Counted from the first letter of the stretch, positions 25,145 to 33,580 are shown. The stretch is DNA of 64,000 bases from CAWBFD01 sp963788115 (GCA_963788115.1 CAWBFD010000002.1:620001-684000); one strand, 5' to 3'. A program made the numbers and translations. The notes: a model not told the origin generated them from the sequence alone.

Positions 25145-26085
25145 TCGTAGACCTCCCGGTACTTGCGCACGAACCGGATCGCGATCATGTTCATCAGCAG
25201 GGTGAGGACGAACAGGGTCAGGCCGCAGGCGAAGATCGACTCGTACCCGATCGTTCCCGCCGGATTGTCGCCCTTCGCCGTCGCCCCCATGAAGGTCGTG
25301 ATCGTCGCGAACCCCTCGGTGGGGTTGATGCCGAAGTTCGGATCGAGCCCGGCGGCGACCAGCACGATCATGGTCTCGCCCACCCCGCGCGAGACCCCGA
25401 GCACGATCGCGGCAACGATCCCCGAGATCGCCGCCGGGAACACGACCCGGGTGGCGACCTGCCGCTTGGTCGCGCCGAGGCCGTAGGCGCCCTCCCGCAG
25501 GCCGCCGGGGACCGCGGTCATCGCATCCTCGGAGATCGAGGCGATCGTCGGGACGATCATGATCCCCATCACCAGGCCCGCGGCGAGCGCGTTGAAGATC
25601 TGCACGTTCACGCCGAGGATGTCCTGGAGGATCGTCGGGGTGACGAAGGTCAGGGCGAAGTATCCGAAGACCACCGTCGGCACGCCGACGAGGACCTCGA
25701 GCGCCGGCTTGATCACCCTTCGCACGCGGGGATGGGCATACTCGGAGAGGTAGGTCGCCGAGCCGAGGCCGACCGGGATCGCGACCAGGATCGCGATCCC
25801 CGTGATCAGGAAGGTGCCGTTGAGGAGCTGCCAGATCCCGAACTGCGGGTCCGCGAACAGCGGATTCCACTCGGAGTCCGTGAAGAAGCGGGTGCCGACC
25901 TCATCGAAGAAGGAGACCGATTCCTCGATCAGCGCGGCCACGATCCCGACGGTGGTCAGGACCGAGATCGCTGCGGCGAGGAAGAGCAGGCCGCGGATCA
26001 GCTCCTCGCCCCAGTGACGGCGGGCGGCACCGAGGGGCTCGACCCCCGGTGCCGCCGCACCTACCGCTTGCGTTCCGGCTTCCAC
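25141..26085 (-). CDS. pstC: Phosphate ABC transporter permease PstC
   Basis: Second membrane subunit of the Pst importer. Hydrophobic helices at residues 30-52, 90-118 (FLITGIAILVAIPVGLGSATYL), 130-155, 160-185 and near 215 and 285; the EAA loop is REGAYGLGATKRQVATRVVF (near 197). The extracytoplasmic loop SFFDEVGTRFFTDSEWNP is characteristic. The 314-residue length is normal. Coupled to pstA by a 4-bp overlap and follows pstS after a 36-bp gap. Confidence 0.95.
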   Translation of the reverse strand: MEAGTQAVGAAAPGVEPLGAARRHWGEELIRGLLFLAAAISVLTTVGIVAALIEESVSFFDEVGTRFFTDSEWNPLFADPQFGIWQLLNGTFLITGIAILVAIPVGLGSATYLSEYAHPRVRRVIKPALEVLVGVPTVVFGYFALTFVTPTILQDILGVNVQIFNALAAGLVMGIMIVPTIASISEDAMTAVPGGLREGAYGLGATKRQVATRVVFPAAISGIVAAIVLGVSRGVGETMIVLVAAGLDPNFGINPTEGFATITTFMGATAKGDNPAGTIGYESIFACGLTLFVLTLLMNMIAIRFVRKYREVYE

Positions 26086-26121
26086 CGTGTCCCGTGCTCG
26101 ATCAGGCCGAGCCCGACGGGG

Positions 26122-27093
26122 CTAGCCCATCGCGCTGTCGAGGGCGGAGGTCGCTTCGGACGCCTGCGCGTCGTCCATGGGGACGATCAGCGCAGCTTCC
26201 GCGATCGAGTCGTAGTTGTCGATGACGTACTGCATGAACGCCGCGACCTCGGGCTTCTGCATCGCCTCGGCCGAGGGGTACATGAAGAGCGGCCGCGACA
26301 GCGGCGAGTAGTCGCCGCTCTGGATCGTGTCGACGCCGGGCGCAATGCATCCGTTCCCGTCGTCGACGGAAACGAGGTTCAGCGTGTCCTGGTTCTGCTC
26401 GTAGTAGGAGAACCCGAAGTAGCCGAGCCCGTTCTCGTCCCCGCCCACACCCGTGACCAGGACGTTGTCGTCCTCGGACGGCTGGTACTCCTTGCGGCTC
26501 AGGTCCTCCTCACCGTTGATCACGTCGGTGAAGTAATCGAACGTGCCCGAGTCGGTGCCCGGACCGTAGAGGCTGACCTCCGCGTCGGGCAGCGGGTCGC
26601 CGGTGTCGGCGTCGTTGCCCAGCTCGCTGTAGTTGGTGACCTTGTCGTCGATCCAGAGCTGCTTGAGCTGGTCCACGCTGAGGCAGCTGATCTCGAGCGC
26701 CGGGTTGGTGGTCACCGCGATCCCGTCGTTTGCGACCTGGATCTCGGTGTATGCGACACCGCCGTCCTTGCAGAGCTTCTTCTCCTCGGCCTCGATCGGC
26801 CGGGACGCGTCGGAGATGTCGGTCTCCCCGGCGCAGAACTTCTCGAAGCCCCCGCCGGTGCCGGCCGCGCCGACGGTGATCTCGACGTCGGGGTTCTCCT
26901 CGGCGAACAGCTCGGCCGCGGCCTGGGCGAACGGCTGCACGGTGCTCGAGCCGTCCATGCGGATCGTCCCCGAGACGCTTTCGGACGAGCCGCTGCTCCC
27001 ACTGTCGTCATCGTCATCGTCCCCGCCGCAGGCGGCGATACCAAGGGCGAGCACGACGGCGCTCCCCAGGACGAGCAAGTTTCGAGAAAGCAC
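26122..27093 (-). CDS. pstS: Phosphate-binding lipoprotein PstS
   Basis: Extracytoplasmic phosphate receptor. Starting at GTG 27093 (AAGGAG five bases upstream), a lipoprotein signal ends in the lipobox IAAC (ALGIAACGGDDDD), followed by a short Asp/Ser linker. The phosphate-binding segments are RMDGSSTVQPFAQAAAELFA, VGAAGTGGGFEKFCAGETDI with DASRPIEAEEKKLC, and the later SLYGPGTDSGTFDYFTDVI. The longer ORF with an earlier start is not favoured because it would place the signal peptide internally. First gene of pstSCAB-phoU, with PHO-box-like repeats upstream. Confidence 0.95.
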   Translation of the reverse strand: MLSRNLLVLGSAVVLALGIAACGGDDDDDDSGSSGSSESVSGTIRMDGSSTVQPFAQAAAELFAEENPDVEITVGAAGTGGGFEKFCAGETDISDASRPIEAEEKKLCKDGGVAYTEIQVANDGIAVTTNPALEISCLSVDQLKQLWIDDKVTNYSELGNDADTGDPLPDAEVSLYGPGTDSGTFDYFTDVINGEEDLSRKEYQPSEDDNVLVTGVGGDENGLGYFGFSYYEQNQDTLNLVSVDDGNGCIAPGVDTIQSGDYSPLSRPLFMYPSAEAMQKPEVAAFMQYVIDNYDSIAEAALIVPMDDAQASEATSALDSAMG

Positions 27094-27249
27094 TGAGTCT
27101 CCTTCTGGTTCGGTTTCGGTCTTGGCTGGGCGACGGGGTTCGTCCGGTGTCGCGGCGAGGCATGCACACGCAGCCGGCACACGAGGCGCCCCACGCTGCG
27201 GCAGACTTCCAGCGGCCCCAGGTCGACTTGTTACGGCGAGGTGGCGGAC

Positions 27250-27267
27250 TTGTGAAAAAGTTGTGAA
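27250..27267 (-). promoter_or_regulatory. PHO-box-like direct repeat upstream of pstS
   Basis: On the coding strand TTCACAA occurs twice, exactly 11 bp apart (TTCACAACTTTTTCACAA), about 155 bp before the pstS start. This is the arrangement bound by PhoB/PhoP-type response regulators. The rest of the 216-bp gap between pstS and the regulator gene shows no other clear element. Confidence 0.6.
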
Positions 27268-27309
27268 CGCTACCCCGGGTGGGTTAACGTAATTGGGGCA
27301 GCGGGCGGT

Positions 27310-28122
27310 TCAGCTCGACGAGGGACTCTCCACAGCGGCATCCGCGGTTTCGACCGCCTCGAAGCTGTCCGCCTCGGCCCCCGCACCGGCCACCTCGACC
27401 GTCTCCACGGCCGCTCCGCCCTCGGGCTCGAACCGATAGCCGACCCCGAAGTGGGTATGGATGTACTCCCACCCCGGCGAGTGCTTCTGCAGCTTTGCCC
27501 GTAGCTTGCGTACGAACACGTCCACCGAGCGGTCGCCGTGGGCCATCGCGTAGCCCCACACCCGCTGGTAGATGTCCTCGCGCTCGATCACCTTTCCGCG
27601 CGCCTCGGCGAGCACCTGGAGCAGCTCGAACTCGCGACGGGTGAGCCCGAGGCTCCGCCCCGCGACGAACGCCTGGAACTGATCCGGCCGGATCTCCACC
27701 TCGCCGGCGACCAGCGGGCCCGCGTCGGGCTTCGGCTGGCTGCGCTTGCGGCGCCGCACCACGGCCTCGATCCGCGCCATCGCCTCCTCGGGATGACAGG
27801 GCTTGGTGACCCAGTCGTCGGCGCCGAGCCTGAGCCCGCGAACGCGCTGAGCGACCGTGGACTGCTGCGTGCAGACGATCACGCCGAGGCCCGGGAGCAT
27901 CCCGCAGACGCGTTCGAGGAAGTCCCACCCGGCGGGACCGAGGACGGAGAGGTCGACGAGCACCGCGTTGAGCTTCATCGCCACCAGCTCGTCGGCCGGG
28001 ACGGTTCCGGAGAAGATCCGATACTCCCAGCCGGCCGCGTCGAAACGGCGCGCCAGCACGCGGAGGAAGCCGCTGTCCGAATCGATCACGGCTAGCCGGA
28101 CTGTCCCTGGCTGTGTGTTCAT
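27310..28122 (-). CDS. OmpR/PhoB-type response regulator, no adjacent kinase
   Basis: Receiver plus winged-helix regulator, probably the phosphate regulator of this organism. Receiver residues: acidic pair in VIDSDSG, phosphoacceptor Asp in VLVDLSVLGPAG, Thr in IVCTQQS and Lys in DDWVTKP. The output domain has GLTRREFELLQVLAEARGKV and DRSVDVFVRKLRAKL, ending THFGVGYRFE. An acidic, Ala/Val/Glu-rich tail of about 40 residues follows, which is unusual. Start ATG 28122 has AGGAGC upstream; an earlier start at 28164 is possible. No histidine kinase gene is adjacent, so it is orphan in this region. Confidence 0.9.
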   Translation of the reverse strand: MNTQPGTVRLAVIDSDSGFLRVLARRFDAAGWEYRIFSGTVPADELVAMKLNAVLVDLSVLGPAGWDFLERVCGMLPGLGVIVCTQQSTVAQRVRGLRLGADDWVTKPCHPEEAMARIEAVVRRRKRSQPKPDAGPLVAGEVEIRPDQFQAFVAGRSLGLTRREFELLQVLAEARGKVIEREDIYQRVWGYAMAHGDRSVDVFVRKLRAKLQKHSPGWEYIHTHFGVGYRFEPEGGAAVETVEVAGAGAEADSFEAVETADAAVESPSSS

Positions 28123-28131
28123 CGCTCCTGC

Positions 28132-28143
28132 CCCAACGTTGGG
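28132..28143. promoter_or_regulatory. Perfect 12-bp palindrome before the response regulator
   Basis: CCCAACGTTGGG is self-complementary and lies just upstream of the ribosome binding site of the response regulator gene. It may be an operator; by itself the evidence is weak. Confidence 0.3.
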
Positions 28144-28185
28144 CATCCGTATCGTAGAGCCCACGGGGGTGGCCGGACTCGCGCG

Positions 28186-28203
28186 TTCACAGAAGTTTCA
28201 CAG
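28186..28203 (+). promoter_or_regulatory. PHO-box-like direct repeat, inverted relative to the regulator gene
   Basis: TTCACAGAAGTTTCACAG carries TTCACAG twice with an 11-bp period, matching the pstS box. It lies 64 bp upstream of the response regulator gene but on the opposite strand. The surrounding 329-bp gap (28123-28451) also holds the 12-bp palindrome and a palindromic repeat and otherwise no gene that I can support. Confidence 0.5.
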
Positions 28204-28393
28204 GACAATTCTCGGGATCTTCACCGGGCGAGGACCAAGGGTGGCAAGACTGTCGCCAACGAGATCCTCTCTCGTGCAGCGCGCGACCTCAATCCCTGCC
28301 CCGGGTCGCGCGCTTCCCTTTTGGCAAGGCGATATGGCCTCTCGATCGTTGCCGAAGGGCGGTCCGCGCGGCTGATCGGCACGGCCGGCGCGA

Positions 28394-28452
28394 GATGACT
28401 GATTCCGTGTCGGCGCGTCATCCGGGTGGGTGGGGATATGGGATCAGTCATC
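28394..28452. repeat. Palindromic element, short copy
   Basis: Inverted ends GATGACTGATTCC and GGGATCAGTCATC (one mismatch) enclose about 33 bp. The right 40 bp resemble the right end of the element at 39925-40088, including GTCATCCG and ATCAGTCATCTAG. The right end touches the stop codon of uppP. Confidence 0.55.
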
Positions 28453-29297
28453 TAGAAGGTCGCCTCGCGAACGCCCGTCGCGATCAGCGCGAGGACGACG
28501 AAGCCGGCGATTACGCGGTAGACGACGAAGCCGTCGTAGCTGTGAGTGCGCACGAGCCGGAGCAGGAAGGCGATCGCCGCGTAGCCGGAGATCGCAGCGG
28601 CGATCGTACCGACGACCATCGGCCCCGCAACGTCATCCGGCAGTCCCTCGGTGGTCGCCTCATAGCCCTTGACGACGGCCGCCCCGGCGGTCGCTGGGAC
28701 CAGCAGCAGAAAGGAGAAGCGGGCTGCCGCATCGCGGGTGAGACGGAGCAGGCGGGCGGCGGAGATCGTCACGCCCGAGCGCGAGGTCCCGGGTGCAAGG
28801 GCCAGCGCCTGGGCGACACCGATGAACAGGCCGGCACCCATGCTCACGTCATTGATCCCGTGGCGCTGCGGGAGCCGGTCGCATGCGGCGAGGATGAGGC
28901 CGAAGACGATCAGCTGGATCCCGATCATCCACGGTTCGCCCACGTTGTCGTCGATCCAATCCTCTCCCAGACCGCCGACGATCACGGCTGGGACGGTGGC
29001 CACGATGAGCACCCACGCGAGCCGCTCGTCGCCCGGCCCGATCGCCCTGTTCGCAAGCGTGCGGCCAAAGCCCCGGACGAGCGCCCACAGCTCGATCCGG
29101 AAGTAGGCGATCACCGCGATCAGCGTGCCGATGTGGAGTGCCACGTCGAAGGTCTTGTTGAACTCGGGATGAGTCTCGAGGAAGGTGTAGTCCTGCAGCC
29201 ATGGGACGAGAATCAGGTGGCCACTGGAGGAGATCGGCAGGAACTCCGTCAGCCCCTGCACGATCCCGAGGAGGAGAGCCTCGAGCTCCGACATCAC
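28452..29297 (-). CDS. uppP: Undecaprenyl-diphosphatase UppP (BacA)
   Basis: Recycles undecaprenyl pyrophosphate for cell-wall synthesis and gives bacitracin resistance. Family signatures: GIVQGLTEFLPISSSGHL (residues 11-28) and PGTSRSGVTISAARLLRLTR (near 170), both part of the catalytic site, with about eight transmembrane helices. Length 281 is normal. Start ATG at 29297 (or the second Met). It is divergent from a small secreted/membrane protein gene. A palindromic repeat abuts its stop codon. Confidence 0.97.
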   Translation of the reverse strand: MMSELEALLLGIVQGLTEFLPISSSGHLILVPWLQDYTFLETHPEFNKTFDVALHIGTLIAVIAYFRIELWALVRGFGRTLANRAIGPGDERLAWVLIVATVPAVIVGGLGEDWIDDNVGEPWMIGIQLIVFGLILAACDRLPQRHGINDVSMGAGLFIGVAQALALAPGTSRSGVTISAARLLRLTRDAAARFSFLLLVPATAGAAVVKGYEATTEGLPDDVAGPMVVGTIAAAISGYAAIAFLLRLVRTHSYDGFVVYRVIAGFVVLALIATGVREATF

Positions 29298-29400
29298 ACC
29301 TTGTCTATTCGCGCTCGGCCCAGAACAACATCTCCCCGCCTCACCCTCTTCTTATGCCGCCTCGCGCTCATGGTGCGGGAGAGTAGTTAGAGTGCGATGC

Positions 29401-29655
29401 GTGGAGCGTATGCGCCGTCTCTCCGTGCTCGTCAGCCTCTCCCTGATCGGCCTTCTCGCGACAGCGCCCACCGCCATGGCCGCCGACGGCGTCGGCCTCC
29501 TCGGCCGCACCGACGACAAGCTCGTCACCTACTTCTGCTTCGGCGTGATGATCTTCTTCACCGCGCTGGTGATCGCCCTCTCGCTGATCCAGATCCGCCT
29601 CGATGGCCGCAAGGAGCGGATGCGCGAGGAGCTCGAGCGCCTGCGCCGGCCCTAG
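29401..29655 (+). CDS. Small membrane protein with signal sequence
   Basis: An 84-residue protein. A signal peptide-like N-terminus (RLSVLVSLSLIGLLATAPTAMAA) is followed by a second hydrophobic helix (LVTYFCFGVMIFFTALVIALSLIQI) and a basic-acidic tail. The second helix and its charged end would leave a short outside loop and a cytoplasmic tail. A TAGAGT box seven bases before the GTG at 29401 suggests leaderless start there; ATG 29410 is an alternative. Function unknown; short proteins like this occur widely in actinobacteria. Confidence 0.6.
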   Translation: MERMRRLSVLVSLSLIGLLATAPTAMAADGVGLLGRTDDKLVTYFCFGVMIFFTALVIALSLIQIRLDGRKERMREELERLRRP

Positions 29656-29683
29656 CGCTCGGCTCGACGCCCGCCGGGGCCGC

Positions 29684-30046
29684 TCAGGGCTGAACGATCA
29701 CCAAGGCGAGCGTGCCCACGGCCAGGACCAGGGCGAGCGCGGTCGCCCATTGAATGAACCATTCGCCGACGTGCACGTACGAGGCGGTCGCCACCGCCTG
29801 CTCGACCTCGCGCTGGCGACGGCTGCCGTAGGCGATCAGGACGATGCCGAGCACGGCGTAGCCGGCCCCGAGCGTGGCATACGGCCACGCGTCGCCGCCG
29901 GCCAGCTCCGGCACGATCCGACCGACGGCGAGCGCAACCGCCAGCGACGTAAGGCCGGTCCGCCACCACGCCAGGTACGTCCGCTCGTTGGCCAGGTGGG
30001 TGCGACGGGTCGCGTCGTCGGGCGGCTCGCTCCCTTCCACCGGCAC
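29684..30046 (-). CDS. YidH/DUF202 family membrane protein
   Basis: A 120-residue protein with the DUF202 signature: LANERTYLAWWRTGLTSLAV at residue 18, then two more hydrophobic helices (YATLGAGYAVLGIVLIAYGS and WATALALVLAVGTLALVIV). Three transmembrane helices, inner membrane, function unknown. Start GTG 30046 or the second GTG at 30040, which lies six bases after TAGGTT and may be leaderless. It is divergent from the enoyl-CoA hydratase gene. Confidence 0.85.
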   Translation of the reverse strand: MPVEGSEPPDDATRRTHLANERTYLAWWRTGLTSLAVALAVGRIVPELAGGDAWPYATLGAGYAVLGIVLIAYGSRRQREVEQAVATASYVHVGEWFIQWATALALVLAVGTLALVIVQP

Positions 30047-30086
30047 AACCTACCGCCGCGCGTTCGCGCGCCATAGCATCACGGCG

Positions 30087-30878
30087 ATGGCGAAGGTGAC
30101 CTACGAGCGGCGTGGCGCGGCGGCGATCGTGACCATCACTCGCCCGGAGCGCCGCAACGCGGTCGACGCCGAGACCGCCGAGCTGCTGCTCGGCGCCTAC
30201 CACCGCTTCGAGGCGGACCAGGAGGCGATCGCCATGGTGCTCACGGGCGAGGGCGAGCAGGCGTTCTGCGCGGGCGCCGACCTCAAGGCCCTGGCCGAGA
30301 TCGGCCCTCAGACGGGCGCCGAACGGATCGACGAGATCGTCTCCCGGCCCGAGGGGCCGATGGGCTTCACCCGGATCATCCCGGCGAAGCCCGCGATCGC
30401 GGCCATCTCGGGCTGGTGCCTGGCCGGCGGCTTGGAACTGGCGCTGTGGTGCGACCTGCGGATCGCGGCCTCGGGCGCGAGGCTGGGATTCACGGAGCGC
30501 CGCTTCGGGGTGCCGTTGATCGACGGCGGCACCCAGCGCCTTCCGCGAGTGGTGGGGCTGGGGAGGGCGCTGGAGCTGATCCTCACGGGCCGCGTCGTGG
30601 ACGCCGAGGAGGCGCTTCGGTGGGGGCTCGTCAACGAGGTGGTGGAAGCCGGGCGCCACGTGGACCGCGCGCTGGAGATCGCCGAGGGACTGGCCAGCTT
30701 CCCTCGAGCGACGATGCTGTCGGACCGGAGGGCCGCCCTCGACGGCATCGGCCTTCCGTTCGCCGAGGGCATGCGCCTCGAGGCGGAGCTAGGTCACTCA
30801 TCGGTCGCGACCGGCATCGAGGGCGCCGCGCGGTTCGCCGCCGGCGAGGGCCGGGGCGCGGAGGGCGCGGGAGTCTAG
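30087..30878 (+). CDS. Enoyl-CoA hydratase/isomerase family protein
   Basis: Crotonase-fold enzyme acting on acyl-CoA thioesters. Motifs: ERRNAVDAETAELL, oxyanion hole GAGADLKA-type AFCAGADLKALAEIG (residues 60-74) and ISGWCLAGGLELALWCDLRI (near 108), then FGVPLIDGGTQRLPRVVG. The conserved catalytic Glu of the true hydratases at the position after GWGLPVP appears to be replaced (PLIDGG), so reaction is uncertain: it could be a hydratase, isomerase or hydrolase. TAGCAT seven bases before the ATG at 30087 indicates a leaderless transcript. Longer upstream frame rejected. Confidence 0.88.
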   Translation: MAKVTYERRGAAAIVTITRPERRNAVDAETAELLLGAYHRFEADQEAIAMVLTGEGEQAFCAGADLKALAEIGPQTGAERIDEIVSRPEGPMGFTRIIPAKPAIAAISGWCLAGGLELALWCDLRIAASGARLGFTERRFGVPLIDGGTQRLPRVVGLGRALELILTGRVVDAEEALRWGLVNEVVEAGRHVDRALEIAEGLASFPRATMLSDRRAALDGIGLPFAEGMRLEAELGHSSVATGIEGAARFAAGEGRGAEGAGV

Positions 30879-31822
30879 GGAAGCCGGAACTCGCCGAGCA
30901 GCCGCTTCTCGGCCTCGCCCTCGATCGTGGCCACGACCTCGATCTGGTCGGACAGCGGCGTTCCGCGCAGCTTGGTCGCCAGCAGGTCGTCGACCTGGAA
31001 GATCCCGGCGGAGTTGTTCATTCGCACCTCCACTCGCACCGGCCGATCCTCGCCGGCGGAGATCCCGACGCCGTCGATCGCCGCCGCCGAGATCGAATGG
31101 ATCCCGACCTGGCCCGCTTCGACCGGCAGTCGCGAGCGTCCCTGCGCCATGTCGAGCGCGTCGGCCACGCGCACCACCCCGGCCTCGACCGTGAACGGCT
31201 CCCCGCGCCGGCGGTGGCCGATGATCGCGTGCAGCGCCTCGGCGATGACGACGGTGCGGTCGGGCTCCGGGTAGACGTCGGCCAGCAGCTCGGCGAGCTT
31301 GCGCTCAGCGAGGAACAGGCTGAACGCCTCGTGGTCGGTGCGGTGGATCGACATGCCGACGTCGTGGAGCAGCGCCCCGGCGGCCACCACCACCTCCGCA
31401 TCGCGGGCGCGCATCCCGTGGTCGGCGACCATCGCCGGCTCCACGCCCGCCCGGACCAGCAGACGGAGCACACGCAGAGCGATGTTCAACACGATCTGCA
31501 CGTGCACCCAGGAGTGATCAGACATTCCCAGTCGCTCCGAATTCACCTGTGCCATGTGCCACCACGCCCGAACCTGCGGATCGGCGTTGACAGCCGTGAG
31601 CAGCGCCTCCAGCCGACGGTTCCCACGGGTAGGGGCGCGTACGGCGCGTGCGCTGGAGATGGCGTCCCCCGGCGACCGTCCCCGCTCGCCCGGCCCGGCG
31701 GCGTCCTCGATGCCCACCTCGGCAGCGGTTTCGACACTCGCACCGGCAGGAGCCTCCTCCGCCCCCGTGGGGGCTCCCGCCGGCGGTTCAGCGGACTCGG
31801 GGCGCTTGTCTGGCTCGGCCAC
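30875..31822 (-). CDS. HD-domain metal-dependent phosphohydrolase-like protein
   Basis: About 315 residues. The N-terminal 90 are Pro/Ala/Glu-rich and low complexity. The rest is an HD domain: SDHSWVHVQIVLNIALRVLR, HGMRARDAEVVVAAGALLHD with the HD pair, and a late RVADALDMAQGRSRLPVEAG, similar to phosphohydrolases of the HD superfamily. A C-terminal alpha/beta domain (RPVRVEVRMNNSAGIFQVDD) may be regulatory. Substrate unknown. Start is taken as GTG 31822; an internal ATG near 31550 would drop the low-complexity part. It is convergent with the first enoyl-CoA hydratase gene, with overlapping stop codons. Confidence 0.75.
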   Translation of the reverse strand: MAEPDKRPESAEPPAGAPTGAEEAPAGASVETAAEVGIEDAAGPGERGRSPGDAISSARAVRAPTRGNRRLEALLTAVNADPQVRAWWHMAQVNSERLGMSDHSWVHVQIVLNIALRVLRLLVRAGVEPAMVADHGMRARDAEVVVAAGALLHDVGMSIHRTDHEAFSLFLAERKLAELLADVYPEPDRTVVIAEALHAIIGHRRRGEPFTVEAGVVRVADALDMAQGRSRLPVEAGQVGIHSISAAAIDGVGISAGEDRPVRVEVRMNNSAGIFQVDDLLATKLRGTPLSDQIEVVATIEGEAEKRLLGEFRLP

Positions 31823-31901
31823 GGAGGCAGTCTCGCACGACACCGACAGCTGGCCGCCTGACCAACTCAGACAGCCTTGCTCGCGGCTACGATTCCGCGC
31901 C

Positions 31902-32633
31902 GTGGCCGGACTGCTCTCGCTCGAGCGCCGCGACGATGTCGCGCTGGTCACCCTGCGCCGCCCCGAGAAGCGCAACGCCCTTTCGATCGACCTCCGAGTG
32001 GAGCTCGCCGACGCCTTCTCCCACCTCTCCGAGGACAAGGGGATCGGGTGCGTGGTGCTGACCGGTGCGGGGTCGAGCTTCTGCTCGGGCATGGACACCG
32101 ATCAGTTCGGTGGCGACCGGGAGCACAAGCAGCGCCTGGTCGAGACCAGCACGGTCGCATTCGAGACCGTGGGCGGCTGCCGGCGGCCGGTGGTCGCCGC
32201 GGTCAACGGGCCAGCGCTCGCCGGTGGGTTCGCGCTGGCCCTCCTCTGCGACCTGCGGATCGCGGCCGAGCGCGCCACCTTCGGCTACCCGGAGCTTCCA
32301 CGTGGGATCCCACCCAGCTACGCGGCTGCCCGCGCGGTGCTCCCCGCCACGGTCGCCCAGGAGCTCTGCCTCACGGGACGCATCGTCCGGGCCTCCGAGG
32401 CCCAGAAGCTCGGGATCGTGCGCGAGGTGGCGCATGGCGACGTGGTCGCTCGGGCGCTCCAGCTCGCCGAGCGGATCGCCGGCCTGCCGCGCCAGGCTGT
32501 GCTCGAGACGAAGCGGCGCACGCTGCTGGAGCGCCGGCACCTCTGGGGGTTCCTGTTCGAGGAGGAGCGTCGAGTCTTCCGCCGGGCGCTGCTCGGGGAC
32601 GGCGAGGCCGGGGAGAACGGCGAGGCAGCCTGA
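31902..32633 (+). CDS. Enoyl-CoA hydratase/isomerase family protein
   Basis: A second crotonase-fold protein, 243 residues. Motifs: RRPEKRNALSIDLRVELADA, the first oxyanion strand SSFCSGMDTDQFGG, and AAVNGPALAGGFALALLCDL with RIAAERATFGYPELPRGIPP. The family acid at PELPRG-type loops is present as Glu in GYPELPRG. Only about 40 percent similar by eye to the neighbour at 30087, so not a recent duplication. A TACGAT box eight bases before the GTG at 31902 suggests leaderless start. It is divergent from the HD gene. Role in fatty acid or aromatic acid degradation is inferred from family. Confidence 0.88.
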   Translation: MAGLLSLERRDDVALVTLRRPEKRNALSIDLRVELADAFSHLSEDKGIGCVVLTGAGSSFCSGMDTDQFGGDREHKQRLVETSTVAFETVGGCRRPVVAAVNGPALAGGFALALLCDLRIAAERATFGYPELPRGIPPSYAAARAVLPATVAQELCLTGRIVRASEAQKLGIVREVAHGDVVARALQLAERIAGLPRQAVLETKRRTLLERRHLWGFLFEEERRVFRRALLGDGEAGENGEAA

Positions 32634-32667
32634 GCGCCCCGGCCCCGCGCCGAGCAGCCTCTTACGG

Positions 32668-33303
32668 CTAGCCGCAGACCGGCCAGGGGCTCGATCCGGC
32701 CTGCGCGTAGAGCATCGCAGCCCGCATGTCCTGCTCGGCTTCCGGTGCGGCCGCCGGATCGCCGGAGCCACCGACCGACGCCCAGGTCGAGTAATCGAAC
32801 TGGTACTTGCCCCGGTAGGTCCCGTCGGATGAGACGGCGGTTGGATCGCCGCCCGACTCGCAGGCCGCGATCGCCTCCAGGGTCGGGGTCGAGACGCCGA
32901 AGCTCTCGGGCGACGCGATCGCTGAGTCGCCCACGACGCTGCCGGATGACGGCTCGGCGGCACGCCGGCGCAGGCGACCGGCGGTCTCGCCCAGCCGATC
33001 GGCGGCCTCGCGAAGCTCGTCCGAGGTGACCCTGTGCTCAGCCAACAGGTTCCGCTCGAGCTCGGCACCGGCGTCGCGCGCCGCGTCGCGAGCCTCGCGA
33101 TATGCCGTTCGCGCGCGGTGGACCTCAATGGCTCGCTCGAACCGCTCGCTCGGGCGCTCCAGGAGCTCGAGCCTTGCCCGGCGCTCTCCGTGGTCCCGCG
33201 GGGTCGAGTCCGGCGCGGCAGCCGCCTGTGCCGCAGCCAGGCCGAGCACAAACGCACACACACACGCGATCAGCTTCTCTTCTTGCAACACGGAATGCAT
33301 CAC
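32668..33303 (-). CDS. Secreted Rpf-like transglycosylase
   Basis: A probable peptidoglycan-cleaving, resuscitation-promoting-type protein. A signal peptide (KLIACVCAFVLGLAAAQAAAA) is followed by an Arg/Glu-rich helical region (residues 40-115), then a short transglycosylase-like domain IAACESGGDPTAVSSDGTYR with catalytic Glu, GKYQFDYSTWASVGGSGDPA and the terminal AMLYAQAGSSPWPVC. This C-terminal domain matches the Rpf fold including the paired Cys. 211 residues. A perfect CRP-type site lies about 200 bp upstream, as known for rpf genes of mycobacteria and corynebacteria. Confidence 0.87.
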   Translation of the reverse strand: MMHSVLQEEKLIACVCAFVLGLAAAQAAAAPDSTPRDHGERRARLELLERPSERFERAIEVHRARTAYREARDAARDAGAELERNLLAEHRVTSDELREAADRLGETAGRLRRRAAEPSSGSVVGDSAIASPESFGVSTPTLEAIAACESGGDPTAVSSDGTYRGKYQFDYSTWASVGGSGDPAAAPEAEQDMRAAMLYAQAGSSPWPVCG

Positions 33304-33506
33304 CTCCGTTCCTCCGCCCGAGGGGTTGGATGCACCGGCAACGCGGCGCAGGACGCCGCTTGTGCGTGGCCCCTGCCGCTCGCGTCCCGGGTGCCCCGGG
33401 CGTGTTCACTCCCCGGGCGTCTGGCCTCTTGCCTTTAGCGCCGATCGGCGGCGCTGCCTCGGGGCTCCGTGCGAGCGCGTGAGGGTAGCCAAGAAATCCC
33501 GCAAAC

Positions 33507-33528
33507 TTGTGTGATGTCGGTCACACAA
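33507..33528. promoter_or_regulatory. Perfect CRP/GlxR-type operator
   Basis: TTGTGTGA-TGTCGG-TCACACAA is a perfect 8-6-8 inverted repeat containing TGTGA-N6-TCACA. It is in the 277-bp gap between the divergent Rpf-like gene (minus) and the lipoate ligase-like gene (plus), 53 bp before the latter. The gap otherwise shows GC-rich hairpins in the Rpf leader and no gene. Confidence 0.75.
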
Positions 33529-33580
33529 CTGGCGATTTCCTAACAATCGCTGGTTGGGCCCGCGTGACACGATCCCCGGG

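Noticed and set aside
33304..33506. Possible c-di-AMP (ydaO) riboswitch in the Rpf leader
   Set aside because: Such riboswitches precede some actinobacterial rpf genes, but the conserved core (CAGCUAACC-type end and GGGGUGAAUC) is not present; only GC-rich hairpins are seen.
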